Part shown: piece by piece, positions 25,608 through 34,255 of the stretch
Layout: each line of letters opens with the position of its first letter
Position numbering within the stretch: position 1 is the stretch's first letter
Origin: Nocardiopsis suaedae
GTDB lineage: Bacteria > Actinomycetota > Actinomycetes > Streptosporangiales > Streptosporangiaceae
NCBI RefSeq assembly: GCF_027706745.1
Contig: NZ_JAQFWP010000013.1
Span: 62,001 to 126,000, forward strand
Length of the DNA: 64,000 nucleotides
Direction: 5' to 3'
Program-made: the position numbers and the translations under genes
Notes under the pieces: generated by a model
What the model was told of the DNA's origin: nothing
Seen by the model: only the letters and a program-made list of their open reading frames with translations
Database searches by the model: none

Positions 25608-25968
25608 CCGAACGCGTGACCGACCGCATCGACCCGATGCGCATGGCGAGCGCCGATCGGGGTTGGGAAGTGGTGGCCGCGGCATTTCTCCCCGGGGTCG
25701 CGATCAGCGCGCTCGGGGCACCCGACGACCGGATCGGCCTCTGGGACCCCGCCACCGGTTCCTACGCCCTCGCCATACGCACGGGCGGGGGCGCCCCCGA
25801 GGTGGACGAGCGCGGCCCGCGCTCCCTGTGGTCGGAGCTGGAAGAGGCCTACCTGCAATGGCTGGCCATGGGCGCCCCGGGCCGCGACCGGTCGGCCTAC
25901 TGGTCGACCGACAAGGGCAGCACATCTGGCTCGACCGCCCGGACGACATGATCGGAGGAACGGCCTGA
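25604..25968 (+). pseudogene. Small accessory gene with probable frameshift near 25916
   Basis: Read as is, the GTG-started frame (overlapping the BldC-like stop) stops at 25951 with an unlikely tail GSTSGSTARTT. If the GGG at ~25914-25916 were GGGG, the protein would continue as STDKGQHIWLDRPDDMIGGTA and stop at 25968. That stop overlaps the next ATG (TGATG), like all other junctions in this operon. The family is uncharacterised. This is either a real frameshift or a sequencing error. Confidence 0.65.
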
Positions 25969-26096
25969 TGGGCGAACACCGCAAAGAGGTCAACCGCTCA
26001 GGCTGCGGCGGACGCGGAAGGGTACAGCAGTCCGAGGACGGCAGGGTCGTGATGGTGGACTGCACGCTTTGCGGCGGAACCGGCAGGCAGCCGTGA
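25968..26096 (+). CDS. 42-aa cysteine-rich zinc-finger-like protein
   Basis: This small protein has the paired motifs SGCGGRGRV and CTLCGGTGR, resembling half of a DnaJ-type zinc-binding repeat. The first motif has lost one Cys (SGCGG instead of CxxCGG). The ATG overlaps the preceding stop in the alternative frame (TGATG), with GGAGGAA 8 nt upstream. It is the last gene of the four-gene operon. Confidence 0.7.
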   Translation: MGEHRKEVNRSGCGGRGRVQQSEDGRVVMVDCTLCGGTGRQP

Positions 26097-26203
26097 CCTC
26101 GCATCCGTGGCGGAAACGGAACACCCCCGACCCGCGGGCCGGGCGGGGGAAGCACCGCATGGCCTGCAGGCGAGCCTCATCCGGGGAACGCCGCCGGTTA
26201 CCG

Positions 26204-27712
26204 TCAGGAGGGAACCCCGGCCCATTCGGCCAGTGCCGCGTGCCGCTCCCCACGCCGGGCCTCGGTGTCGGCGGTGCGCGTGGCCCAGGCGATGTGGCCG
26301 TCCGGGCGCACAAGGACCTCCTTCACCCCTTCGAGGTCCGCGTGCTCCTCCCGTTTCGTGGCGGCGACGGCGGCGACGCGTGCTCCCCGGCCTGTGGACA
26401 CCTCTTCGGGAACGGCGCCGCCCGCGAGGTCGAGGTGGACGAACCGGCCCTCGGTGAGCAGCTCGTAGACCCGTGCCGCCTGCGACCCGGCGGCGGTGAG
26501 CCCGATGTCGGGCATGCGCCGCCCCACGAGCCGGTCGGCCCCGGGGCTCGTCGGCGGGTAGGCGGTACCCAGCGCGGACACGCGGGCGGCGAGCCTGCGG
26601 TTGACCTCGTCCATGCGCAGGAGCTCGTCGAACAGGCCGCGGAGGGCCGCCCCGGGCCGCTCGTACCGGGGGACCAGCGCCAGCTCCGCGAGAAGCGTCT
26701 GCACCTCGGTGTTCTCGGCGACCGCCCGGCCGACCGGGTGGCGCTCGGAGTGGTAGGTGTCCAGCAGCCCTGGCGGCGCCCACCCGTGGACGGCGGCGGC
26801 CAGTTTCCAGCCGAGGTTCACGGCGTCCTGGAGGCCGGTGTTCAGCCCCTGGCCTGCGGCGGGGAAGTGGATATGGGCCGCGTCGCCCGCCAGCAGGACA
26901 CGGCCGCGACGGTAGCTCTCCGCGAGGCGGGTGGCGTTGCCGAAGCGGGAGAGCCAGCGGGGATCGGCCACGCCGCAGTCGGTCCCGCAGATCCGGACCA
27001 GCGAGGCGCGGAACTCCTCCAGGGTCACGGGCGCGCGGGACGGGACCCGCATCCGCTCCGGGTCCACGAAGACCAGCCTGGTCAGGCCGCCCTCCAGCGG
27101 CGCGACGAGGACACCGCGCTCGCGGGCGCGGTCGAGGACCGCCGGGTCGCCGTCGATCACGGCGACATCGCCGAGCACACCGGTGAGGGTCTCATCGGTT
27201 CCGGGGAAGCCGATCCCGGCGGCCTCCCGCACCCGGCTGCGCCCGCCGTCGCACCCGACCGCGAACCGGGCGCGGTGCGCCTCGTCGCCCCGGGGTCCGC
27301 GCACCCGCACGTCGACCCCGTCGCCGTCCTGGGTGAGGGCGAGGACCTCGTGGCCGTACCGGACCTCCACGCCCAGCTCGTGGGCGCGCTCCGCGAGCAG
27401 CGCCTCGGTGCGGACCTGGGCGATGAAGAGCGTGCAGCCGTGCCGGGAGTCCAGCGCCGAGAAGTCCAGACGGGTGGGGAGCTGCGCGAAGTGCCAGCCA
27501 GGGACGGTCCGGCCGAGCGGCAGGAACCGGTCGAGCAGCCCGCGCTGGTCCATCAGTTCCAGGCTGCGCGGATGCAGCGTGAGCGCCCGCGAGTCACGCT
27601 GCGGCGCGGTGCGGCGTTCCAGGACCCGGGGCCGTACCCCGGCGAGCGCCAGCTCGCACGCGAGCATCAGTCCGGTCGGCCCCGCCCCGGCGACGACCAC
27701 GTCGGCGTCCAT
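26204..27712 (-). CDS. FAD-dependent aromatic monooxygenase (PheA/TetX-like)
   Basis: The 502-aa class A flavoprotein monooxygenase has a GAGPTGLMLACELALAG dinucleotide fold (~8-24), the second FAD/NADPH motif VGCDGGRSRVREAAG, and GRVLLAGDAAHIHFPAAGQGLNTGLQDAVNLGWKL. Residues ~390-500 form the thioredoxin-like C-terminal domain seen in phenol hydroxylase-type enzymes. ATG at 27712 is favoured by GGAGGG about 9 nt upstream. It is divergent from a TetR gene sharing one operator, so it is probably a repressed catabolic or drug-modifying enzyme. Confidence 0.92.
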   Translation of the reverse strand: MDADVVVAGAGPTGLMLACELALAGVRPRVLERRTAPQRDSRALTLHPRSLELMDQRGLLDRFLPLGRTVPGWHFAQLPTRLDFSALDSRHGCTLFIAQVRTEALLAERAHELGVEVRYGHEVLALTQDGDGVDVRVRGPRGDEAHRARFAVGCDGGRSRVREAAGIGFPGTDETLTGVLGDVAVIDGDPAVLDRARERGVLVAPLEGGLTRLVFVDPERMRVPSRAPVTLEEFRASLVRICGTDCGVADPRWLSRFGNATRLAESYRRGRVLLAGDAAHIHFPAAGQGLNTGLQDAVNLGWKLAAAVHGWAPPGLLDTYHSERHPVGRAVAENTEVQTLLAELALVPRYERPGAALRGLFDELLRMDEVNRRLAARVSALGTAYPPTSPGADRLVGRRMPDIGLTAAGSQAARVYELLTEGRFVHLDLAGGAVPEEVSTGRGARVAAVAATKREEHADLEGVKEVLVRPDGHIAWATRTADTEARRGERHAALAEWAGVPS

Positions 27713-27736
27713 CGGATCCACCCTCCCCCTATTTAA

Positions 27737-27764
27737 TGAACAACGTTCACGTGAACGACGTTCA
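27737..27764. promoter_or_regulatory. TetR operator in the divergent promoter
   Basis: A dyad centred on CGTTCACGTGAACG (27744-27757, perfect) extends to imperfect TGAAC/GTTCA half-sites. It overlaps the promoter of the TetR gene, whose TATAAT -10 box is at 27766-27771, and lies ~30 bp before the monooxygenase start. It should control both genes. Confidence 0.8.
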
Positions 27765-27778
27765 CTATAATGGGGCCC

Positions 27779-28450
27779 ATGAGCTCCCCGTCAAGCCCGG
27801 CCCGCGGCCGACCCGCGCGGCTCGACCGCGCCCGCACCCTGGAGACCGCCCTCGACCTGCTGGACCGGTCGGGTCTGGACGCACTGACCATGAGGCGGGT
27901 CGCCCAGGAGATGGACGTGCAGGCCGGTGCGCTGTACCGCTACTTCGCGACCAAGCAGGACCTGCTGACGGCGATGGCCGAACGCATGATGGAAGGCGTC
28001 GCCGAAGGAGCCGAGGCGCCGGGGGGCGACTGGAGCGAGCGGCTGACCGCCCTCGCCCGCGGGATGCGGACGGCCCTGCTCGCCCACCGCGACGGTGCGC
28101 GGGTGTTCGCCGGTACGCACTCGACCGGGAAGAACGTGCTGGGCTTCGCCGACACGTTCGTCGGAGCCATGCGCGAGGCGGGCTTCCCCGACGACGAAGC
28201 GGTGCGGGCGCTCTACACCGTGGCCAACTTCACCGTGGGCCACACCTTGGAGGAACAGGCCGCCCTGCAGCCGGAACACGGCGGTTCCGACGGCGGTTCC
28301 GCGGACGCGGACGCCCTGGCCGAAACGGTGTCGAACGGCCCGTATCCCCACCTCAAAGCCGATCTGCCCACCCTGACGAGCACGGACTTCCCCCGGCTGT
28401 TCGAGTTCGGCCTCGGCCTGCTGATCGGGGGCCTGGGGGCGCGCCGCTGA
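27779..28450 (+). CDS. TetR-family regulator
   Basis: The 223-aa protein has HTH LETALDLLDRSGLDALTMRRVAQEMDVQAGALYRYFATKQDLL and a TetR_C_1-like ligand domain (FVGAMREAGFPDDEAVRALYTVANFTVGHTLEEQA). The TATAAT box at 27766-27771 overlaps the ATG at 27770. Translation therefore probably starts at ATG 27779, close to the expected transcription start, giving a leaderless mRNA. It controls the divergent monooxygenase. Confidence 0.9.
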   Translation: MSSPSSPARGRPARLDRARTLETALDLLDRSGLDALTMRRVAQEMDVQAGALYRYFATKQDLLTAMAERMMEGVAEGAEAPGGDWSERLTALARGMRTALLAHRDGARVFAGTHSTGKNVLGFADTFVGAMREAGFPDDEAVRALYTVANFTVGHTLEEQAALQPEHGGSDGGSADADALAETVSNGPYPHLKADLPTLTSTDFPRLFEFGLGLLIGGLGARR

Positions 28451-28662
28451 GCCGCGACAGGCCTCCGCCCGGGCACGCCTCAGGAGCGGCGGTCGTTCCG
28501 GATGCGGAGGGCGAACGCGCCGTGAAGATCCCCTGAAGAGTCACGGCGACGTCGGGCAGGGGGCTGAAACATGCCCAGTAACCTGCACGAAAAGGCCTCA
28601 CGGCGGACGGATGTGCCGGGCACGGCACGTCCACGGCACGTTGGAACGACCGAAGGGCTCGC

Positions 28663-29856
28663 GTGGACGTATTGGTGGTACTCGCACTGGTGGCGGGGTT
28701 CGTCCTGTTGGTGGCCGGGGGTGAGTCCCTCGTACGGGGCGCCGGCTCGCTCGCGCGGACGCTGGGGATGTCCTCGCTCGTCGTGGGGTTGACCGTGGTG
28801 TCGTTCACCACGTCGGCGCCGGAGCTGGCGGTCAGCGCCGACGCCGCGTTCTCCGGGCACCCCGGGCTGGCCGTGGGCAATGTCGTGGGCAGCAACATCG
28901 CCAACATCCTGCTGGTCCTCGGGGCGTCGGCGCTGTTCGTCCCCCTGGCGGTGAACTCGCAGGTCGTGCGCGCCGACATCCCGGTGATGGCGGCCCTGTC
29001 CGTGCTGGTGCTCCTGATGTCCCTGGGCGGCCACCTGGGCCGCTTCGAGGGCGCCGTGCTGCTCGCGGCCCTGCTGGCCTACGTCACCGTCACGGTGCTC
29101 GTCTCCCGGCGGCGCGCGGGCGGCGCCCCGCCGTCCCCACCTGTGAACGGCGCCGAGCCGCACGCGGAGGCCCCGCGGGCCGACGCCCCGGGGGCGGACG
29201 GGCCGGCCCGCACCCCGCGGACCAAGCGGGTCCTGCTGGACCTGGTGCTCGTGGTGCTCGGAGCGGCCCTCCTCGTGGCGGGCGCGCGGCTGCTGGTGTA
29301 CGGGGCCAGCGCGATCGCGTCGGCGCTGGGCGTGAGCGACCTGCTCATCGGGCTGACCGTGGTGGCGATCGGCACCTCACTGCCCGAACTGGTCACCTGC
29401 GTGGTCGCGGTGGTGCGCGGCGAGCGCGACATGGCCGTGGGCAACATCGTGGGCAGCAACGTCTTCAACATCGGCGCCGTGCTCGGCGTGACCGCCATCC
29501 TGGCCCCCGAAGGGATCACCATCGACCCGGCGGCCCTCCGGTTCGACCTGCCGGTCATGGCGGCGGTGGCCCTGGTGCTCCTGCCGATCGCCCTGACCAG
29601 GTCGGACGTGTCCCGCTGGGAAGGTGCGCTGCTCGTCGGGTTCTACACGGCCTACATCACGTACCTGGTCGTGGACGCCACCGGACACGATGCGGTGGAG
29701 CCGTTCAGCGCCGTGATGCTGTGGTTCGTCATCCCGCTCACCGCGCTATGGCTGGTGTCGACGGCGGTGTACGAAGTGAGCCGACGGCGCAGGAGGAGGA
29801 CGACCACGGCCACCCCTCCGCCCCCGCCCCCCGAGAAGGTGCGAGAACCGAAGTAG
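28663..29856 (+). CDS. Ca2+/Na+:H+ antiporter of the CaCA family (YrbG-like)
   Basis: The 397-aa membrane protein has two inverted halves with the two alpha-repeat signatures: FTTSAPELAVSADAAFSGHPGLAVGNVVGSNIANI (first) and GTSLPELVTCVVAVVRGERDMAVGNIVGSNVFNI (second). About ten hydrophobic segments are visible. A hydrophilic Pro/Ala-rich loop (~145-185) and a basic, Pro-rich tail follow the halves. The GTG start is directly before DVLVVLALVAG. It exchanges Ca2+ or Na+ across the membrane. Confidence 0.92.
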   Translation: MDVLVVLALVAGFVLLVAGGESLVRGAGSLARTLGMSSLVVGLTVVSFTTSAPELAVSADAAFSGHPGLAVGNVVGSNIANILLVLGASALFVPLAVNSQVVRADIPVMAALSVLVLLMSLGGHLGRFEGAVLLAALLAYVTVTVLVSRRRAGGAPPSPPVNGAEPHAEAPRADAPGADGPARTPRTKRVLLDLVLVVLGAALLVAGARLLVYGASAIASALGVSDLLIGLTVVAIGTSLPELVTCVVAVVRGERDMAVGNIVGSNVFNIGAVLGVTAILAPEGITIDPAALRFDLPVMAAVALVLLPIALTRSDVSRWEGALLVGFYTAYITYLVVDATGHDAVEPFSAVMLWFVIPLTALWLVSTAVYEVSRRRRRRTTTATPPPPPPEKVREPK

Positions 29857-29979
29857 GAGGCCGGGACCGCGCCGACGGCAGCCGGTCGACCGTCTTCGCA
29901 GGACGGGACGGCGTCCCCTGGACGGAAGCGCCTGCGGTCCGGTGTGTGAAACACCCGGCCTCCCCCCTGCGGAGACGGC

Positions 29980-30000
29980 GCCGACTCCAGCCGAGTCGGC
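29980..30000. terminator. Hairpin between convergent antiporter and SDR genes
   Basis: GCCGACTC / GAGTCGGC with a 5-nt loop forms a perfect 8-bp stem. It lies in the 205-bp convergent gap, where I see nothing else. Confidence 0.6.
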
Positions 30001-30061
30001 ATGGCGTCATGACCGGTTGTCGACTTGGCGACCGACGTGCGCCGCCCGCACGGGGGGGAGG

Positions 30062-30799
30062 TCAGCCTTGGGCGGTGGGACGCACGACGATGTCGCCCAC
30101 ATCGACCGCGTCAGGCTGCTCGATCGCGAAGGCGATGGCCCGGGCGATCGCCTCGGGGGGAATGGCGATGTCGTCCCGCCTCTTCGTGATCTCCGCCCTG
30201 ATCCGGCCGTTGGTCGACGCCTCCGCGAACTCGGTCGCGGTCATGCCGGGGGAGACCATCGTCACCCGTAGGGACTCTCCGGCCTCCTGGCGAAGTCCTT
30301 CGCAGATGGCCCGGACCGCGGACTTGGTACCGGCGTAGACGGCCATGGCCGGAACGACGCGGAACGCGGCCGTGGAGCCGGTCATGACGAAGTGGCCGCT
30401 TCCCTGCGCCCGGAAGACCGGCAGCGCGGCGCCGATCCCGTGCAGGACGCCCTTCACGTTGACGTCGACCATGCGGTCCCACTCGTCGACGCGCAGATCG
30501 TCGAGGGGCGAGACGGTGCCGACGCCTGCATTGCCGACGAGGACGTCGAGCCGGCCGAAGCGCTCACCGGCCAGCGCCACCAGGGCCTCCAGATCCCCCC
30601 GCCGGGTCACGTCGGTGCGGATCTGCACGGCCGTGCCGCCCGCCTCACCGATCCGGTCCACCACCTCCGCCAGGCGATCGGACCTGCGTCCCCCGAGGAC
30701 GAGTCGCGCGCCGCGTTCGGCGAGCAGCAGCGCGACCGCCTTACCTATGCCGCTGCCGGCACCCGTGACCGCCACCACTTTGCCTTCGATCCCGGACAT
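30062..30799 (-). CDS. Short-chain dehydrogenase/reductase
   Basis: The 245-aa classical SDR has its TGAGSGIGKA cofactor loop (~13-22), NAGVG (~90), catalytic Ser in MTGSTAAF and YAGTK (YxxxK). GGRRSDRL suggests NADP preference. It is divergent from an MmyB-like XRE regulator; such regulators typically sit beside, and control, an SDR gene. The substrate is unknown. Confidence 0.93.
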   Translation of the reverse strand: MSGIEGKVVAVTGAGSGIGKAVALLLAERGARLVLGGRRSDRLAEVVDRIGEAGGTAVQIRTDVTRRGDLEALVALAGERFGRLDVLVGNAGVGTVSPLDDLRVDEWDRMVDVNVKGVLHGIGAALPVFRAQGSGHFVMTGSTAAFRVVPAMAVYAGTKSAVRAICEGLRQEAGESLRVTMVSPGMTATEFAEASTNGRIRAEITKRRDDIAIPPEAIARAIAFAIEQPDAVDVGDIVVRPTAQG

Positions 30800-30989
30800 G
30801 GGTCGTCCCCTCCGTCTTCGGCACCGGGGCCGGAGTTCCGAGTGCCGAAGGGCACCGGCAGGCCGGGGCACCGGTGTGGCCGTGTGGGGCCGCCGGTCGT
30901 GCCGCGGCCCGTGTTCGCCCACCAGTCTCCTGCGGGCTTAGCCTGGTATCCAGACCGCGTTCATTCTGGAACTGAAGGTGCCAGCCACC

Positions 30990-31787
30990 ATGCCCGCGCA
31001 TCCGGACCGCCGCCAGCTGAGTGCATTCCTGCGCAGCCGGAGGGAGCGCCTGACCCCTGAAGAGGTGGGGCTGCCCCGGACCGGCCGCCGTCGGACTCCC
31101 GGGCTCCGCCGGGAGGAACTGGCGCTGCTGGCCGGGATCAGCGCCACCTGGTACACGTACCTGGAGCAGGGGCGGGACATCCGCGTCTCCGGACAGGTGC
31201 TCGACGCCCTCGCCAGGGCACTACGGCTCCACCGCCACGAGCGCGACCACCTTCTCCGGCTCGCGGGCCACGCGCCTGCGGCCGAAGCGCAAGAGCCCGA
31301 GCCGCTCCCGGCGAAGGCGGCCGCCGTCCCCTTACTGCTCCAGCCGAACCCGGCGTACATCATCGGCGGCGACTACGGCGTCCTCAGCCACAACCAGGCG
31401 GCCCACGAGCTGTTCCCGGGGCTCATGGCGGGCCGCCCCGCCAACTTCGTCCGCTGGGTGTTCCTCGAACCCGCGGCCCAGGACGTCCTGGTCGACTGGG
31501 AGCCCGAAGCGCGCGGCCTGCTCGGCCGACTCCGGACGCTGGCGGCACAGCACCCCGGCGACCCGCGGTACACCCGGCTGATCGAGGACCTGCACGAGGG
31601 CAGCCCGGAGGTACGGGACTGGTGGCCGCAGTACGAGGTGCAGGCCCGGCACAGCGGCCGCAAACGGCTGCGGCACCCGCTCCGGGGCGTCACCGAATAC
31701 GCGTACACCGCTTTTCACCTGGCCGATCAGCCGGAACAGACGCTGGTCGTCTATGCCGACGAAAGCGCCCCCTCCGACGGCGCCTGA
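30990..31787 (+). CDS. XRE-family regulator with MmyB-like ligand domain
   Basis: The 265-aa protein has an HTH near the N-terminus (TPGLRREELALLAGISATWYTYLEQGRDIRVSGQVLDALARAL) and an MmyB/MltR-type PAS-like domain that binds fatty-acid-like ligands in known members (NPAYIIGGDYGVLSHNQAAHELF; FVRWVFLEPAAQDVLVDWE; LRHPLRGVTEYAYTAFHL). ATG at 30990 is used; a GTG 12 bp earlier is in frame. An inverted repeat TCCAGA/TCTGGA at 30949-30970 is a candidate operator. Confidence 0.92.
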   Translation: MPAHPDRRQLSAFLRSRRERLTPEEVGLPRTGRRRTPGLRREELALLAGISATWYTYLEQGRDIRVSGQVLDALARALRLHRHERDHLLRLAGHAPAAEAQEPEPLPAKAAAVPLLLQPNPAYIIGGDYGVLSHNQAAHELFPGLMAGRPANFVRWVFLEPAAQDVLVDWEPEARGLLGRLRTLAAQHPGDPRYTRLIEDLHEGSPEVRDWWPQYEVQARHSGRKRLRHPLRGVTEYAYTAFHLADQPEQTLVVYADESAPSDGA

Positions 31788-31970
31788 TCGCCGTCATGGA
31801 GGGGGTGGGCCATGGCACCGCTCCCGGTCGGGTCGGGGGGTGTCCGATCGGCCTGATGATGCCAGAGGTCCGCACTCGACCGACATCCTCATACGGGGCC
31901 GCCTCAGGCCGGTCGGGAACATGGGGCCCCATCCCCTACAGAGGACGAGGCCCCACACGCCGTCGAGCGG

Positions 31971-33518
31971 TCAGGCGTCCGGGCCGGACTCGGGAGGCAG
32001 GGTGGGACGGCCCCTGCTGTAGTAGAGCTCGCCCGGCTCGGTCTCTCCGAGCATCTGCGACACCGTGGCGAAGGTGTAGCCCTGCTCCGTCAGCTCTTCG
32101 AGGATGGACGGGACCGCGTCGACCGTCGTGCCGTGGATGTCGTGCATCAGGATGATCGCCCCCGGCTCGGCGCCGTCGATCGCCCGCTGGGCTACGATCT
32201 CCGCGTCCCGGTCCTTCCAGTCCTCGGTGTCGACGTTCCACAGGATCTGCGCCAGGCCGAGAGCGGCGCTGACCTCCGCCACCGTGTCGTTCGTGGCACC
32301 GTAGGGCGGCCTCATCAGCACCGGGACGGAGCCGGTCTCCCTGCGGATCTGCTCGTTGACCGGGGCCAGCTCCTCGCGGACCCCGGCCTCGTCCAGCGTG
32401 GTCAGATCGGGGTGGTCGATGGTGTGGTTGCCGATCTCGTGCCCCTCCGCGTACGCGCGGCGCACGGTCTCCGGGTACCGGTCGATCGTGCGCCCCGTCT
32501 GGAAGAACGTCGCGGGCGCGTCGTACTCGGCCAGGGTGTCCAGGAGTTCGGGTGTACGCGCCCCCGGGCCGTCGTCGAAGGTCAGCGCCACACACTTGGT
32601 GTCGGCTCGGGTGCAGTCGACGCTTTCGGTCCAGTCCTCCATGCGCCCCGGCACCGGGAGGTTCTCACCGCCCCCGTCGACCGCCTCGTCGAGCGTGAAG
32701 CCCTCCACCGCCTCCTGGGAGGCCGCCTGGGCGCGCGTGCCGAGGTCGGAGAGGAGCGGCGCGGCGTCGGCGCTCTCGATGACGGCGCCGGTCCGGTCCT
32801 CGTTCTCCGGGGCGAGCTGCTCCGCGTCGAACTCCACCACCAGGTCGCCGTCGTCGTTGAAGGCCATCGAGTCGTACAGGCCCAGCACCGGCTGGAGCGC
32901 TCCGTCGGCGGCCTCTTCGCCCTCCGACTGCGCGAGGACCAGGTCGTTGAGCGCCTCCAGCTGCTCCTGTCCGGCGAGGAGTTCGGTGGAGTACGCCGCT
33001 CGTCCCGTCTCGGCGTCGTACCAATGGGTCTCGGAGCCGGTGTGCTCGCCCTCCGCGCCCTGTTCGGTCCAGGCGATCCGCACGCCCACGATGCCGTTCG
33101 CGGCGGCGGTGATCTCCCAGTCGGACTCGAACCCCTTGGCCGAGGGGGTCACGGCCGTGAAGTTGTCGATCCGCTGGTCCAGGGCCTCGGCCAGGCGCTC
33201 GTTCAGTGCGCCGGCGTTCGGGATGACGGGGTAGTCGGCCTCGACGGGGACGGCGTAGTCGTCCGGCAGCGCCTCCTCGGCCAGTCCGGTGAGGTCGTCC
33301 GGTTCGACGGAGGAGAACACGAGGTCCGCCGTCGGCAGTCCCTCTTCACCGCCCGACCGGGTGTCGGCGACGGTGCCGGAGGTGCACCCGGTGAGGGCGA
33401 CCGCTCCGGCGGCGAGGAGGGCCGTGAACCCACGGCGCCGTGACATGTCCGGACGGGCGGAGCGCCGTGGGTGAGCGGGGAGAGGACGCGGGAGGCCGTC
33501 CCGTTCCGTGGGGTCCAT
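31971..33518 (-). CDS. Lipoprotein polysaccharide deacetylase (NodB domain) with RsiV/PdaC-like region
   Basis: The 515-aa exported enzyme has a lipobox (LTGC) ~45 residues in, preceded by RRRGFTALLAAGAVA, possibly a Tat signal. The middle ~70-300 resembles the DUF3298/PdaC sensor domain (ADYPVIPNAGALNERL; SETHWYDAETGRAAYSTELL). The C-terminal NodB domain has TFDDGPG, HTIDHPDL (metal His pair), RPPYGA, VDTEDW and LMHDIH. It should remove acetyl groups from peptidoglycan or chitin-like glycans. ATG at 33518 has a GAGGA ribosome site; ATG 33446 has none. Confidence 0.92.
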   Translation of the reverse strand: MDPTERDGLPRPLPAHPRRSARPDMSRRRGFTALLAAGAVALTGCTSGTVADTRSGGEEGLPTADLVFSSVEPDDLTGLAEEALPDDYAVPVEADYPVIPNAGALNERLAEALDQRIDNFTAVTPSAKGFESDWEITAAANGIVGVRIAWTEQGAEGEHTGSETHWYDAETGRAAYSTELLAGQEQLEALNDLVLAQSEGEEAADGALQPVLGLYDSMAFNDDGDLVVEFDAEQLAPENEDRTGAVIESADAAPLLSDLGTRAQAASQEAVEGFTLDEAVDGGGENLPVPGRMEDWTESVDCTRADTKCVALTFDDGPGARTPELLDTLAEYDAPATFFQTGRTIDRYPETVRRAYAEGHEIGNHTIDHPDLTTLDEAGVREELAPVNEQIRRETGSVPVLMRPPYGATNDTVAEVSAALGLAQILWNVDTEDWKDRDAEIVAQRAIDGAEPGAIILMHDIHGTTVDAVPSILEELTEQGYTFATVSQMLGETEPGELYYSRGRPTLPPESGPDA

Positions 33519-33658
33519 AGGGGGGTCCTCAGAGCAATGAAAGGGGTTTTCATTCCCATTTTTCACAATGGGTACTCGCTCCGACACCCCGCACATAGGG
33601 TGACCCACGTCACTTACTTAACGGTAAGCCCCACGTGACGCACACACCGAGCGATGGC

Positions 33659-33793
33659 GTCCGCCGGATGTTCCCCGAACCCGCGGCCCGAGGCGTCGCC
33701 GAATACGCGTACACCGCTTCCCACCTGGCCGAGCGGCCGGAACAGACGCTGGTCGCCTATGCCGACGGCAGCGCCCCCTCCGACGGGGCCTGA
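33659..33793 (+). pseudogene. Internally deleted remnant of an MmyB-type regulator gene
   Basis: In frame, this reads VRRMFPEPAARGVAEYAYT and continues to a stop at 33793. It matches two separated parts of the nearby regulator (FVRWVFLEPAAQ and GVTEYAYTAFHLADQPEQ to the identical C-terminus SAPSDGA) with the ~205 bp between them missing. DNA identity is high in both parts. It overlaps the 3-prime end of the convergent HxlR gene. It is the tail of a lost paralogue. Confidence 0.8.
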
Positions 33794-34170
33794 TCGCCGG
33801 TGCGGTCGGCGTTGTCGGCGTTGTCCTCGATCCAGTCGAGCATCGCGGCCAGGTGCGCGCAGAGGCCGCCGCCGAGCGGAGTGAGGCCGTAGGCGACCTT
33901 GGGCGGGGTGGCCGGTTCGACCTCGCGCCAGACCAGGCCGTCCTCGACGAGGTTCCGCAGCGTCTGCGAGAGCATCTTCTCGCTGATGCCCCCGATGCGG
34001 TCGCGCAGCTCGTAGAAGCGCAGGGGCTGCCGTTCGTGCAGGCGGAGCAGGACCCAGATGCCCCAGCGGCTGGTGACGTGGTCGAGCAGCCGCCGCGCCG
34101 AGCACTCCGTATGAAACACGTCACGGCCACCGCTAGGGGCCGCTCCCCCTGCCGGGAGTCCGTCGTCCAT
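33757..34170 (-). CDS. HxlR-family transcriptional regulator
   Basis: The 137-aa winged-helix protein has the HxlR pattern: ARRLLDHVTSRWGIWVLLRLHERQPLRFYELRDRIGGISEKMLSQTLRNLVEDGLVWREVEPATPPKVAYGLTPLG. It is divergent from an NmrA-type gene with a shared ~85-bp promoter, a classic HxlR/NmrA arrangement. Confidence 0.92.
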   Translation of the reverse strand: MDDGLPAGGAAPSGGRDVFHTECSARRLLDHVTSRWGIWVLLRLHERQPLRFYELRDRIGGISEKMLSQTLRNLVEDGLVWREVEPATPPKVAYGLTPLGGGLCAHLAAMLDWIEDNADNADRTGDQAPSEGALPSA

Positions 34171-34187
34171 GGAAGGAGCTTACGTCA

Positions 34188-34239
34188 AGGTACGCCCTTT
34201 CTATAAGTGAGCCGCCTACCTATGGTCTGCCGCGTACCT
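34188..34239. promoter_or_regulatory. Inverted repeat in HxlR/NmrA divergent promoter
   Basis: AGGTACGC (34188-34195) and GCGTACCT (34232-34239) form an 8-bp inverted repeat spanning the short divergent promoter. It is a likely HxlR operator. Confidence 0.6.
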
Positions 34240-34255
34240 CGAGAAAGGAACCGTC

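Noticed and set aside
26069-27736. 555-codon plus-strand frame antisense to the FAD monooxygenase
   Set aside because: It is a shadow of a clear flavoprotein gene; only the 42-aa Cys-rich gene at its start, in another frame, has support.
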